Assembly (NCBI GenBank): GCA_965248855.1
Contig: CBDFKQ010000012.1
Span: forward strand, 124,001 to 188,000
Origin: CBDFKQ01 sp965248855
Lineage (GTDB): Bacteria > Bacteroidota > Bacteroidia > Cytophagales > 172606-1
Direction of reading: 5' to 3'
Length of the DNA stretch: 64,000 bases
This document shows, piece after piece, positions 47,145-56,100 of this stretch. The stretch's first letter is position 1; every line of letters starts with the position of its first letter. The notes under the pieces were generated by a model. The model did not search any database. It saw only the letters and a program-made list of their open reading frames with translations, and was not told the origin of the DNA. The position numbers and the translations under genes are program-made.

Positions 47145-48785
47145 TTATTCCGTCAAATTATAATTATTCTCTTTCATTTTTTTATTTTCATTTTTAAGAT
47201 TTTCAATCTCCTTTAAATATTCTTTTTCTCTGCGCTTGCTTTCTTCCTGAGTTGTATGCAATTCTTCCATACTTTGCCTCATTTCTTCATCTTGTGCTTT
47301 CATTATTTGAGTCATTTCTGTAGTATCTTGCAATAATTGATTCGTTTTCTCTACATTTTTAGAATTTGCAAAGGTTACGGCAATGTTTAAGGCAATTTTT
47401 TCTACTAATTCAATCATATATGGTTCAAATATTTTAAAAGAAGCGAGTTCTAAAACTCCCTCTATTCCTTTTTCATTTTTTAGAGGTACAATTAAAATAT
47501 TTTTTGGACTTGCACCACCAAGCCCCGAACGGATCTGAATATAATCTTCAGGTACTTCTTTTAAGTAAACCGTCTCACCTTCAAGCAAAACCTGGCCGGC
47601 AAGGCCCTCTCCTGGCTTTAATGTTTTTTTGATGTATTTTTTTCTGTCGTAGGCATATGCACTCAACATTTCAAGTTGTTTATCCACCTCGTCATAAATA
47701 AAAATAGCTCCTTGGTTGGCATCTAAATATTTAATTAAAGTAATGAGTACCTCCGTACTTGTTATTTCTTTATTGTTATTTGAATTTCTAAGAATGTCTG
47801 ATATCCTGGTATAACCGGTATTAGACCAACTTTGCAGCCTTTCATTAAGTGTATATTTCTTTAAATTATCGCGCATGCCAACTAAAGCATTTCCTAAAAT
47901 ATCATTTTCACTTAATGGTTCATAATCCATTTCAAAATTTCCATCACCAATTTCTTTGGCGAATTCACTTGATTTTTTTAACCCCTTTGTAAGTTTATTG
48001 GAGGCATCAATAATAACCCTGAGTTCATTTAATGTAAGTGATTCAGTATCGGGCAGTTGGCCGACAGAAAGTTTTTCAAGCATTTCTTTTGGCTTTCTAA
48101 TACTCTCACGCAAGGATTTACGAAAAGAAAACCAGGCATATACACAAAAAATTATTGTGATAAAAGTCAAAGCCATAATTAAAATAAGTACTTTTCTGGC
48201 TCTTTCATTCCCATTTTCTCTATTTGCTATCAAGGTAGGCATTATACTCTTGTCCAACATTTTTCGAAAAATAAAGGTATAAAATTCGCCTATTACTTTC
48301 TTTGTCTCAACTTTGTATTCGACAGAAATTTTTCGTGCAATATTTCTATTCAGAGTATCTGATTTAGATTTTTGGATCTTCTCTAAAGTAGTTTCAGTGA
48401 CTTTTTTCAACTCTTTCCAAATTCCTCGAAGTTCATCCGTATTTAGTCTATCCTTACTGACTTTAACGCTGTCAAAATTGTCATCAAACATAGTTTTGAT
48501 TCTTTCATCTACAATATTATCTGTCATTTTTAAAAATGCATAACTGCCGGTAGTATCTAAAGAGGAAATATTTTCATTAATGGCATTTTGAAAAGTCAGC
48601 AAATCCTTCACGTGAACAAAAGTATTTACCTGAAGCTGATAGCATAAACCGGTAATTCTGTTTACTTGCTTGATTTTATAATTCTGATAAAATGTATAAG
48701 ACGCGAGGGAAATAAGCAATATAACAAAACCCACAAGTATTAAAGTTACCTGCGACTCAATGGTTTTAAATAATTTATTTTTCAT
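47145..48785 (-). CDS. Membrane GAF-domain sensor without output domain
   Basis: A 546-residue protein: transmembrane helix (about 12-31), periplasmic four-helix region (about 35-195), second helix (about 200-220), HAMP-like linker, GAF domain (about 320-490) and a C-terminal coiled coil rich in Glu/Lys (about 490-540). No kinase, cyclase or methyl-accepting signature follows the GAF domain. In relatives this layout is often continued by a kinase; here the coiled coil ends the protein, suggesting it signals through a partner. The region upstream (431 bases) is shared with the divergent deacetylase gene. Confidence 0.8.
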   Translation of the reverse strand: MKNKLFKTIESQVTLILVGFVILLISLASYTFYQNYKIKQVNRITGLCYQLQVNTFVHVKDLLTFQNAINENISSLDTTGSYAFLKMTDNIVDERIKTMFDDNFDSVKVSKDRLNTDELRGIWKELKKVTETTLEKIQKSKSDTLNRNIARKISVEYKVETKKVIGEFYTFIFRKMLDKSIMPTLIANRENGNERARKVLILIMALTFITIIFCVYAWFSFRKSLRESIRKPKEMLEKLSVGQLPDTESLTLNELRVIIDASNKLTKGLKKSSEFAKEIGDGNFEMDYEPLSENDILGNALVGMRDNLKKYTLNERLQSWSNTGYTRISDILRNSNNNKEITSTEVLITLIKYLDANQGAIFIYDEVDKQLEMLSAYAYDRKKYIKKTLKPGEGLAGQVLLEGETVYLKEVPEDYIQIRSGLGGASPKNILIVPLKNEKGIEGVLELASFKIFEPYMIELVEKIALNIAVTFANSKNVEKTNQLLQDTTEMTQIMKAQDEEMRQSMEELHTTQEESKRREKEYLKEIENLKNENKKMKENNYNLTE

Positions 48786-49216
48786 TATAAATACGTTTAA
48801 AATCGGAAATGTTGTATTTTTTCCTGTTTATATATAACATTTGAACCAATAATGTAAACAAAAATTAACAATGTCAATATAAATATTACTTAAATTTATT
48901 AATATAATTTGTATACATATGATAATTGAGTTTTTTTTAATGAAGCGCAAAAAAAATTGTCTTTTGTTTAATAAAAAAAAATTAACAATATCAGTTAAAA
49001 GAATAATTTTATAATTATCTATTTATCAATATCAATATATTCATAAATGGGATGGAAACTCCTTCCCTACTAAAGAAAAATATATTTATAAAAATATTTA
49101 CAATTGCTTTCTTAAATATTTCTTAATTATATATTAGCAAAGCACTTACTTGATTTTATACTTGCACTCGGCGGATTGCCTTTTTTTTTTATTTTTTAAT
49201 CCTCTAAATTGGCAAA
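48786..49216. other. Divergent intergenic region
   Basis: 431 bases between the GAF sensor and the deacetylase genes. A TATACTTG near 49156-49163 is one base off the -7 consensus for the plus strand. Otherwise only A/T-rich sequence is seen. Confidence 0.35.
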
Positions 49217-50383
49217 ATGTTTTTTAAAAATAATTTTACAGGTGCCGAATTACCTGTGAAAACACTTTGCTTAACTTATGATGATGGCCCCGGTGAAAAT
49301 ACACTTCCGATAGCCACTTTTTTGAAGGATGAAGGTATTGAGGCGACATTTTTTGTGGTTGGTAAGTATGCTTTTCACAACATCCAAATCTTATCGGAAT
49401 TAAAAAAATTAAATCACTTAATTGGTAATCATACTTATGATCACCCCGAATTGCCATTTTATAAATTAATTGAAGGTGATGTTCAAAATCAAATTATTAA
49501 AACGGATACAATAATTAAAGAGCATGTTGAGGGCGATACAATTTACTTCAGAGCACCTTATGGAGCATGGGCAGGCGATGTGGCGGACGATTTAAATTCA
49601 AATATATTATCTACAATCAATCATGTAGGCCCTATTTATTGGGATGTGGAAGGGAAAGATTTTAACTATTGGGCAAAAGGATTAAGTGTTGATGAAGCAG
49701 TTAAAAAATACTTAGATAATATTATTAAAGCCGGGCGGGGAATTATTGTTATGCACGACGATACTGCTGACAGGGATGATATTAAACAAAAAAATAAAAC
49801 TTTTGAATTAACTAAAAAACTTATCCCTATTCTTAAAGAACAAGGTTTTAACTTCATCCGTTTAGATCGGATTGAAAGCATTAAAAGACACTCTTACAAT
49901 GAATTACCATGTCATTTACAGGGAATGAATAAAAAATATTTACGTTATAATGAAACAACAGGCTTAATAACTGTAACCGGAAAACTTAAGGAGCCTGAAT
50001 CCACTTTAAAAATCATTAAATTGAAGAATGAAAAGGTGGCCATTAAAACAGTTGGTAATTTATTTTTTAATTGTTTACCCGGTTCTCAAGAAATCTTATC
50101 CAATACTACCGAACTTAATACTTACTCTTCCTTTGATTTAATAACTGTAAAATCTAATAAGATTATTTTAAGGGCAGTAACCGGCCTTTATTTAAGAACG
50201 GATGGGAAAACCGGAAAATTATTGGCAGATGGGCATAACCTTACCGATGCCGGGATTTTTACTTTTTCCATTCAATCGAATGATGAAAATGATAAAATCC
50301 GATTTAAAGAAAGGTTTGAAATAATTCTTAAAAAACTAAGAAAAGTTAAGTTAAAAATTGCTCAAAAATATTATTTTGGGTAA
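49217..50383 (+). CDS. CE4 (NodB-type) polysaccharide deacetylase with C-terminal trefoil-like domain
   Basis: A 388-residue protein. The NodB domain (about 14-215) has all five motifs: TYDDGP (D22, D23), HTYDHPEL (H72, H76), RAPYGAWAGD, a WDVEGKDF block and VMHDD. It would remove N- or O-acetyl groups from a polysaccharide. The C-terminal part (about 225-370) shows repeated patterns such as KYLRYNETTGLITVTG and GLYLRTDGKTGKLLAD that suggest a fascin-like beta-trefoil for sugar binding. No signal peptide is visible, which is odd for an extracellular substrate. Confidence 0.85.
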   Translation: MFFKNNFTGAELPVKTLCLTYDDGPGENTLPIATFLKDEGIEATFFVVGKYAFHNIQILSELKKLNHLIGNHTYDHPELPFYKLIEGDVQNQIIKTDTIIKEHVEGDTIYFRAPYGAWAGDVADDLNSNILSTINHVGPIYWDVEGKDFNYWAKGLSVDEAVKKYLDNIIKAGRGIIVMHDDTADRDDIKQKNKTFELTKKLIPILKEQGFNFIRLDRIESIKRHSYNELPCHLQGMNKKYLRYNETTGLITVTGKLKEPESTLKIIKLKNEKVAIKTVGNLFFNCLPGSQEILSNTTELNTYSSFDLITVKSNKIILRAVTGLYLRTDGKTGKLLADGHNLTDAGIFTFSIQSNDENDKIRFKERFEIILKKLRKVKLKIAQKYYFG

Positions 50384-50561
50384 ATTAATGGTTTCAATTA
50401 AAACCTCCCCAACAAATAAAACGATTCCAAAAATATTCGGATATTATTTTTAAAATTAAATTTTCTTCTGACTTATTTTTCTTTAATTTATTGTTTGATT
50501 TATCATACAATTATAATCTAACCGAACCAAGATAAATTTTACAAGAGAATGTTTCAAAAAA

Positions 50562-51521
50562 ATGATCTTCAAATTACTTATCAAAAGTTTCGAATGGATT
50601 TTTGATTTAACAAAAAGTGGCAATAAGTCTGAGTTAAATAATGAGTTAGGCAGGCGGATAGTTTTTTCCAATATTATATACATTTCACTACCTGTTGTAT
50701 ATTTTATTTTTATGGTACTGGATTATCAAACCTTAATGCAGTTTAATAAGGGTTTAAAGTTTGATCAGTTTATTATCCCAATTGTTATTTTAATATGCTT
50801 CTTCTGTTTGTGGCTCAACAAAATAAACTATACATTATTAAGCAGAAATTTATTTTTAATATCCTGGATCTTTTTACTTCAAATTATACCTATAAAATTA
50901 CTCGATGCCCCTGCCGATTATCTTTTGGCTTTTCCGGTAGGTTTGATTTTTCATTCTATATTAGTTCAATTAATGCTCTCTCATCGGAAGGAACAAATAT
51001 ACTTTTGGTGGTGGCTTAGTATTAATTTTATTATTATGTTTTTCATGCCAAATATTTTGGATTATTTTGATACGGATAAGAATAATCCGGAAATAATTAC
51101 CCGAGACAAATATTATCAATTGGACTGTATTTTATATTGGCTGTTATTTAACCTCGTGATTTTTTTTGTAATTCTGGAATTAGAGAAGAATATTCAAAAA
51201 ACTTTAAAATCAAATTTATTAATTGAAGAACAAAAATTTGAATTGAATACTATAAATGATAACCTTGAAGAAATTATATCTCAACGCACAATGGCACTGG
51301 AAGAACAAAATAAAAAATTAAGAAATTATGCATTTTATAATGCTCATTTACTCAGAGGACCTTTTTGCCGAATTCAAGGATTAATATATTTAAAAGAATT
51401 AAATAATGGATCGATAGAAGAAGAACAATTAATTAATGTAATGTTAAACAAATCCATCGAAGAGCTTGACAACAGGATTCAGGAAATTCAATTAATAGTT
51501 CAGGAAAATAATATTACCTGA
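50562..51521 (+). CDS. Kinase-like membrane protein ending after its DHp helix
   Basis: A 319-residue protein with six transmembrane helices (about 34-205), a coiled coil (about 210-255, containing QRTMALEEQNKKLRNYAF) and a histidine phosphotransfer segment NAHLLRGPFCRIQGL (H262) that corresponds to the Bacteroidota kinase motif HxLRxPxxRIxGL. The ATP-binding domain is missing; the chain ends 55 residues after the His. The stop lies 14 bases before the fahA stop codon on the other strand, so the catalytic domain is not present in another frame. It may be a truncated kinase or a phosphotransfer partner. Confidence 0.75.
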   Translation: MIFKLLIKSFEWIFDLTKSGNKSELNNELGRRIVFSNIIYISLPVVYFIFMVLDYQTLMQFNKGLKFDQFIIPIVILICFFCLWLNKINYTLLSRNLFLISWIFLLQIIPIKLLDAPADYLLAFPVGLIFHSILVQLMLSHRKEQIYFWWWLSINFIIMFFMPNILDYFDTDKNNPEIITRDKYYQLDCILYWLLFNLVIFFVILELEKNIQKTLKSNLLIEEQKFELNTINDNLEEIISQRTMALEEQNKKLRNYAFYNAHLLRGPFCRIQGLIYLKELNNGSIEEEQLINVMLNKSIEELDNRIQEIQLIVQENNIT

Positions 51522-51535
51522 TTAGACATTTTAAA

Positions 51536-52780
51536 TTATCCTAAAGGAGGTAAAATTTTTGTTTTTACTTCTCCGAATCCTATCCTCAATCCCTCTCTTT
51601 CACAAAAAGCTGCCATTGTAACTGTATCGTTATCTTCAATAAACTTTCTTTCCAATCCGTTTTTTAAGGTTATTGGCTTTCTTCCACCTTGAGTTAATTC
51701 AAGCATAGAGCCAACACTTAATGGGTCTGATCCTGAAATGGTACCCGAAGCCATCAAATCGCCAACATTTATATTACATCCGTTTACTGTATGATGAGCC
51801 AATTGCTGGGAGATATTCCAATAAAGATTTTTAAAATTGGTTTGCGCGAGTATTTCATTTTCACCATTTTCCGGTTGAATGGAAACATTTAATTTAATGT
51901 CGAAAGTACTGTTATTAGTTGACAGTAAATAAGGTAAAAGAGGAACAGATGGAACAGGTGAGCTTGTTCGAAATGGTTCCAAGGCATCCAAAGTAACTAT
52001 CCACGGAGAAATTGATGAACCAAAATTTTTAGAAAGAAAGGGACCAAGTGGTTGGTATTCCCATCTTTGTATATCTCGTGCAGACCAGTCATTAAAAATA
52101 ACAAAACCAAATATATAATCTTCTGCATTTTTAACAGAAACAGTTTCACCCATTTTCGTTTGCCTGCCTACAATGAAAGCCATTTCTAATTCATAATCCA
52201 AATTTTTACAGGAACCAAAAATTGGCTCTTCGTTTTCATTTGGCCTGGTTTGTCCTTTCGGTCTGTGTAAGGGAGTACCGGAAATAACAATAGAAGAACT
52301 ACGACCATGGTAGGCAACCGGTAAATGTTTCCAATTAGGCATTAAAGGATTATCAGGACGAAACATTTTACCAACATTGGTTGCGTGTTCTTCTGAGGAA
52401 TAAAAATCAGTATAATCACCGATTTTTATAGGCATCAGCATTTCGGCATCACTTTGTTTTATCAATACATCTTTTGCATGTTTTGATAATTTTTTATTGT
52501 TTTCGTTTAATAAATGGATTAAATGAAGCCTTACTTTTTTGTGCACTTCTTTACCGAAAGAGATAAATTCATTTAAATATTTTTTCGAGAAAACACCTTC
52601 ATCGAAATCAATATCACTAAAAAAACCTAAATCGGAAACGATTGAGAGATCAAGGATAAATTCACCTATTGCAATACCGGCTCTTGGAGAATGATTATTA
52701 TTTGTTTTAAAAATTCCGTAAGGAAGATTTTCAATAGGAAAGTCAGAATTTTCACTAACATTAACCCACGATTTCAGCAT
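51536..52780 (-). CDS. fahA: Fumarylacetoacetase
   Basis: A 414-residue enzyme from the ATG at 52778-52780 (MLKSWVNVSENSDF). The frame is open to 52861, but the extra 27 codons translate a purine repeat into an Arg/Lys/Glu-rich tail that the family lacks. It has SH3-like N-terminal and FAH C-terminal domains with DFYSSEEHATNVGKMFRP, PVAYHGRSSSIV, DYELEMAFIVG and VIFNDWSARDIQRWEY. It splits fumarylacetoacetate to fumarate and acetoacetate, the last step of tyrosine degradation, and follows hmgA on the same strand. Confidence 0.95.
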   Translation of the reverse strand: MLKSWVNVSENSDFPIENLPYGIFKTNNNHSPRAGIAIGEFILDLSIVSDLGFFSDIDFDEGVFSKKYLNEFISFGKEVHKKVRLHLIHLLNENNKKLSKHAKDVLIKQSDAEMLMPIKIGDYTDFYSSEEHATNVGKMFRPDNPLMPNWKHLPVAYHGRSSSIVISGTPLHRPKGQTRPNENEEPIFGSCKNLDYELEMAFIVGRQTKMGETVSVKNAEDYIFGFVIFNDWSARDIQRWEYQPLGPFLSKNFGSSISPWIVTLDALEPFRTSSPVPSVPLLPYLLSTNNSTFDIKLNVSIQPENGENEILAQTNFKNLYWNISQQLAHHTVNGCNINVGDLMASGTISGSDPLSVGSMLELTQGGRKPITLKNGLERKFIEDNDTVTMAAFCEREGLRIGFGEVKTKILPPLG

Positions 52781-52794
52781 AATTTTATCTGATT

Positions 52795-52858
52795 TTGTCT
52801 CTTGTCTCTTGTCTCTCTTTTCTCTTTTTCTCTCTTGTCTCCTGTCTCTTGTTTTTTC
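52795..52858. repeat. Purine-rich AGACAAGAG-type repeat between hmgA and fahA
   Basis: On the minus strand the spacer reads as repeated units of the kind GAGACAAGA with variations over about 64 bases, all purine plus C. A shorter cousin sits at 10066-10103. The unit looks like a low-complexity spacer that recurs in this genome. Confidence 0.6.
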
Positions 52859-52860
52859 CA

Positions 52861-54021
52861 CTAATTCTCAAGCCACGATTTATAATATTTACCGTCATCC
52901 AGCTTCAATCCTTCCGCTGTGATCATTAATGGATTAAAAGTATCAACCATCACAGCATATTCATCCGTTTTTGTTTTTCCAATACTTCTTTCCATCGCAC
53001 CCGGATGCGGACCATGCGGTATCCCACCGGGATGCAACGTAATATGCCCTTGAGAAATATCGTTTCTACTCATAAAATCTCCATCAACATAATATATTAC
53101 CTCATCCGAATCAATATTTGAGTGATTATAAGGTGCAGGAATTGATTTTGGATGATAATCATATAATCGCGGACAAAAAGAGCAAACCACGAAAGCATCT
53201 GTTTGAAAAGTTTGGTGAACAGTTGGCGGTTGGTGCACTCTTCCGGTAATGGGTTCAAAATTAAAAATAGAAAAACCATAAGGAAAATTAAATCCATCAT
53301 AGCCAACCACATCAAATGGATGACTTGCATAAATAAAATGATGTAACATACCCTGCTTTTTAATCTTAATTAAAAAATCACCTTTTTTATCATAAGTTTC
53401 CAATGTTTCCGGCAATTTAATATCGCGTTCACAAAAAGGTGAGTTTTCTAATAATTGTCCGAAATGATTTCTATATCTCTTTGGTGTATAAATAGGATGA
53501 TGGCTTTCCAAATAAAAAATGCGATTATCTTCATCATTAAATTCTATTTGATAAATTATACCTCGGGGAATAATTAAATAATCCCCATATTCAAAGTTTA
53601 TGTTTCCCAACATTGTTCTTAAAACTCCGGAACCTTTGTGAATAAAAAGTAATTCATCACAATCAGCATTTTTATAAAAGTAATCCCTTATAGATTTTTT
53701 AGGTGCTGCCACGCCGATGGTTACATCTTTGTTTAGCATTAATGGTGTTCTGCTATCTAAAAAATCATCTTTCGGCTCTGCAGAAAAACCAATCATTTTT
53801 CTCGATAAAATATTTTTATCATCTTTTATTTCAGGAGTTACATTTATACTTTCCAATACTTCTTTAACCATTGTAGGGCGATAAATATGATAAAGCAGTG
53901 ATGACATTCCATCAAAACCTACAGTTCCAAAAAGTTGCTCATAATACAATCCTCCTTTCTCATTTTCAAACTGTGTGTGCCGCTTTGGAGGTATTTTCCC
54001 TAATTTGTGATATAAAGGCAT
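52861..54021 (-). CDS. hmgA: Homogentisate 1,2-dioxygenase
   Basis: A 386-residue cupin-type non-haem iron dioxygenase. Recognisable segments are KIPPKRHTQFE at the N-terminus, DELLFIHKGSGVLRT, GDYLIIPRGIIYQIEF, ESHHPIYTPKRYRNHFGQLLE and the C-terminal GGIPHGPHPGAMERSIG, which carries iron ligands. It opens the ring of homogentisate in tyrosine and phenylalanine catabolism. fahA follows after an 80-base purine-rich spacer, so the two form a catabolic operon; an isomerase gene is not seen, as some organisms of the phylum place it elsewhere. A TATTTTTG -7 match lies at 54062-54069 on the minus strand. Confidence 0.95.
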   Translation of the reverse strand: MPLYHKLGKIPPKRHTQFENEKGGLYYEQLFGTVGFDGMSSLLYHIYRPTMVKEVLESINVTPEIKDDKNILSRKMIGFSAEPKDDFLDSRTPLMLNKDVTIGVAAPKKSIRDYFYKNADCDELLFIHKGSGVLRTMLGNINFEYGDYLIIPRGIIYQIEFNDEDNRIFYLESHHPIYTPKRYRNHFGQLLENSPFCERDIKLPETLETYDKKGDFLIKIKKQGMLHHFIYASHPFDVVGYDGFNFPYGFSIFNFEPITGRVHQPPTVHQTFQTDAFVVCSFCPRLYDYHPKSIPAPYNHSNIDSDEVIYYVDGDFMSRNDISQGHITLHPGGIPHGPHPGAMERSIGKTKTDEYAVMVDTFNPLMITAEGLKLDDGKYYKSWLEN

Positions 54022-54167
54022 AGAAAAATAATTAAACTGAAAATTATAAAGATAATATGCACAAAAATATTAAGACCGACCTTAAATTAATTTTTTAAAT
54101 TTGAAATAATATTTGTTTTATTTTTAAACTTTATTCAATTGTAAAAAAAATAAATTAAAAAATATGT

Positions 54168-54253
54168 TTGGGGCTTGCCTGCGGCCCGGGCTTTACGTTC
54201 CAATCTTTTTGTTCGTACCTCACAAAAGAATTTCCACTGCAATACCTGATCCG
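54168..54253. repeat. GC-rich intergenic element
   Basis: An 86-base island with GCGGCCCGGGC, GTTCCAATCTTTTTG, a short stem CTTTTTGT/ACAAAAG and ATTTCCACTGCAAT stands out from the surrounding A/T-rich DNA. From memory it resembles a recurrent intergenic element in Bacteroidota genomes; this was not checked. No coding frame fits. It lies directly beside a 24-base inverted repeat. Confidence 0.5.
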
Positions 54254-54260
54254 AAAAAAG

Positions 54261-54314
54261 ATATAAAAATAAATCACAATAATTAAAAAAAATTATTGTG
54301 ATTTATTTTTATAT
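54261..54314. terminator. 24-base perfect inverted repeat (bidirectional terminator)
   Basis: The left arm 54261-54284 and right arm 54291-54314 are exact complements over 24 bases with a loop of six A. It is A/T-rich but long, lies 22 bases past the stop of the acidic protein gene, and could end that transcript. Confidence 0.7.
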
Positions 54315-54335
54315 GGATATTAATAGTCTAATAAA

Positions 54336-54626
54336 TTACATAGGGCTGAAGCTGTTTTCTTCGTCTTCAATTCCCCCACCCGAGCTTAATTCATCAGTTT
54401 CATCTCCCGGAATGTCCAGATCACCTCCGGTTATGTCATTAAAATAGTTTTTCTCATTAGGCGCATCAGGGTCTTCATTGGGAGCTTTTAGTTTAGTAAT
54501 ATCATCAGGGTCGATATCTTCAACTATTAGTCCTCTGTTAAACACATCTTCACTTGCAGGATATAAAGGATAACCGGGAAATTCTTGTTTTTCTTTATCC
54601 TCAGATTTTTTTTTGTTATCGTTCAT
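54336..54626 (-). CDS. Conserved acidic hypothetical protein
   Basis: A 96-residue soluble protein, strongly acidic, with the pattern FPGYPLYPASEDVFNRG, NEDPDAPNEKNYFND and TGGDLDIPGDE then a Gly/Glu-rich end. I recall similar small proteins with the same FPGYP...DLDIPG order throughout Bacteroidota, but no function is known to me. It has no signal peptide or helix-rich part and is likely disordered. It is flanked by terminators on both sides (54261-54314 and 54684-54719), so it is expressed alone. Confidence 0.75.
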   Translation of the reverse strand: MNDNKKKSEDKEKQEFPGYPLYPASEDVFNRGLIVEDIDPDDITKLKAPNEDPDAPNEKNYFNDITGGDLDIPGDETDELSSGGGIEDEENSFSPM

Positions 54627-54683
54627 GGCTATAATGTTTATTTCAATTATTTACTAAACTCATATTAAAATATCCTGCCATAT

Positions 54684-54719
54684 AAAAAAACAAAAGCAGA
54701 CCAGAAGCCTGCTTTTGTT
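54684..54719 (-). terminator. Terminator of hom
   Basis: AACAAAAGCAG (54689-54699) and CTGCTTTTGTT (54709-54719) pair around nine bases; the minus-strand transcript ends in seven U (forward 54684-54690). Confidence 0.85.
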
Positions 54720-54750
54720 TACTATCTAACCTTAAACTTTATTTAAATTT

Positions 54751-55995
54751 TTAAGCGTTTACCTCCTCAAATAATTGATGCTTAATTTTTACACTTTCGT
54801 GAATAACTTTTCTGCCGGTATTGGCTAAAAATAAATTTCTTTGACTCAGTTCATCCTTGCGTTCAATTAAATGATTTAACCTTACAGTACCAATTACATA
54901 ATGAAAGTTTCGGCTTTCGTAACGCTCGGTAATATGGTCGAAATCTAATAATTGTATATCTTTTTCGTCATGATAGCGAAGATAAATTTCAATCAGGTTG
55001 TCCGGAATGTATTGAATATTTTTATCATGAGAAAGTTTTTTGTATTCATAACGATAATCATATCGTGATGCAGAAATATCAGATAAAACTGCAGACCCTG
55101 TTGGATGCCCACCTGCACCTTTGCCCATAAAAAATTGCTTATCTGCAAATGCGGCTTCCACAGTTACACCATTATATTCATTTTCAATATTGTATAAATA
55201 ATCTCCCGGTTTTATAAATTGAGGAACAACAAAAGCTGTAATTTTACTTTCACCGGTTTTATACACCTGCGCAACCAATTTAATTTTGTATCCTTTTTCT
55301 TTTGCAAATTGAATATCATAACTTGATAAAGATTGAATACCGTAATTAAACATTTCTTCGGGCGTAACAAATGTGCCATAAGAGTGGGCAACGAGTATGC
55401 ATAATTTATTTAATGCATCAAAGCCACCTACATCGGCAATAGGATTTGTTTCTGCAAAGCCTAAATCCTGAGCCTGCCTTAAAGCTTTATCATAATCCAG
55501 ATTTTCATTAAAAATTTTCGAAAGAATATAATTTGATGTTCCGTTTACAATACCGTTTAATGAATAAAGTAATTCGTTATCATAATATTCTTCCAAATTT
55601 CTGATTATTGGAATACTGCCACATACAGACGCTTCGTACAAAAGCGATGCATTGTATGTTTTTTGTAATTCAACAAATTCTTCCAAGTGCTCTGCAAGCA
55701 TTTTTTTATTTGCAGTAACAACAGTTTTACCTTTTTTTAATGCCCTGGTTACAATTTCATATGCTTCATCTGCATTGTTGATTAATTCAACAATTAAATT
55801 AATTTCAGGATTTTCCAGAATATCATTTTTATCGTAGGTAAACCTGTCCGGTTCGATGCTTCTGTTTTTTTCACGATTTTTAACACAAATCTTTACAATT
55901 TCCGCCTTAAAGCTTTCTGTTTTATGTAAAATATCATACAAACCCTGCCCTACTACACCAAAGCCGAATAATCCTATCTTAAGTTGCTTACTCAT
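54751..55995 (-). CDS. hom: Homoserine dehydrogenase (monofunctional)
   Basis: A 414-residue enzyme. The Rossmann motif GLFGFGVVGQGL (residues 8-19) binds NAD(P), TANKKMLAEH and NGIVNGTSNYILSKI form the catalytic domain, and GFAETNPIADVGGFDA is the signature segment. The C-terminal part (about 320-414) differs from a standard ACT domain. It reduces aspartate semialdehyde to homoserine, the branch point to threonine and methionine. Upstream is an Ile/Thr-rich leader peptide with a terminator/antiterminator, so expression should respond to threonine and isoleucine. The neighbour metX uses its product. Confidence 0.95.
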   Translation of the reverse strand: MSKQLKIGLFGFGVVGQGLYDILHKTESFKAEIVKICVKNREKNRSIEPDRFTYDKNDILENPEINLIVELINNADEAYEIVTRALKKGKTVVTANKKMLAEHLEEFVELQKTYNASLLYEASVCGSIPIIRNLEEYYDNELLYSLNGIVNGTSNYILSKIFNENLDYDKALRQAQDLGFAETNPIADVGGFDALNKLCILVAHSYGTFVTPEEMFNYGIQSLSSYDIQFAKEKGYKIKLVAQVYKTGESKITAFVVPQFIKPGDYLYNIENEYNGVTVEAAFADKQFFMGKGAGGHPTGSAVLSDISASRYDYRYEYKKLSHDKNIQYIPDNLIEIYLRYHDEKDIQLLDFDHITERYESRNFHYVIGTVRLNHLIERKDELSQRNLFLANTGRKVIHESVKIKHQLFEEVNA

Positions 55996-56028
55996 ACACT
56001 TTATAATTGTTTTAAAATTTCAAATTGT

Positions 56029-56057
56029 AAAAAAAAACCTTCCTCTTTGGAGGAAGG
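56029..56057 (-). terminator. Attenuator before hom
   Basis: In the RNA CCTTCCTC (forward 56050-56057) pairs with GAGGAAGG (forward 56038-56045) across the loop CAAA, followed by nine U (forward 56029-56037). It lies between the leader peptide and hom, not after a gene. Confidence 0.88.
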
Positions 56058-56100
56058 CTCTTGAAATATTTTTAAGTTTTATTTCTATGCTATTCCTCCA
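56048..56100 (-). promoter_or_regulatory. Antiterminator pairing in the hom leader
   Basis: TGGAGGAA (forward 56093-56100), inside codons 31-34 of the leader peptide, is complementary over eight bases to TTCCTCCA (forward 56048-56055), which makes up most of the left arm of the attenuator. A ribosome finishing the peptide would cover it; one stalled at the Ile/Thr codons would leave it free. Confidence 0.75.

Noticed and set aside
54336..54626. Acidic 96-residue protein as an anti-sigma or DNA mimic protein
   Set aside because: The acidic composition alone does not justify it; similar proteins recur in Bacteroidota without known role.
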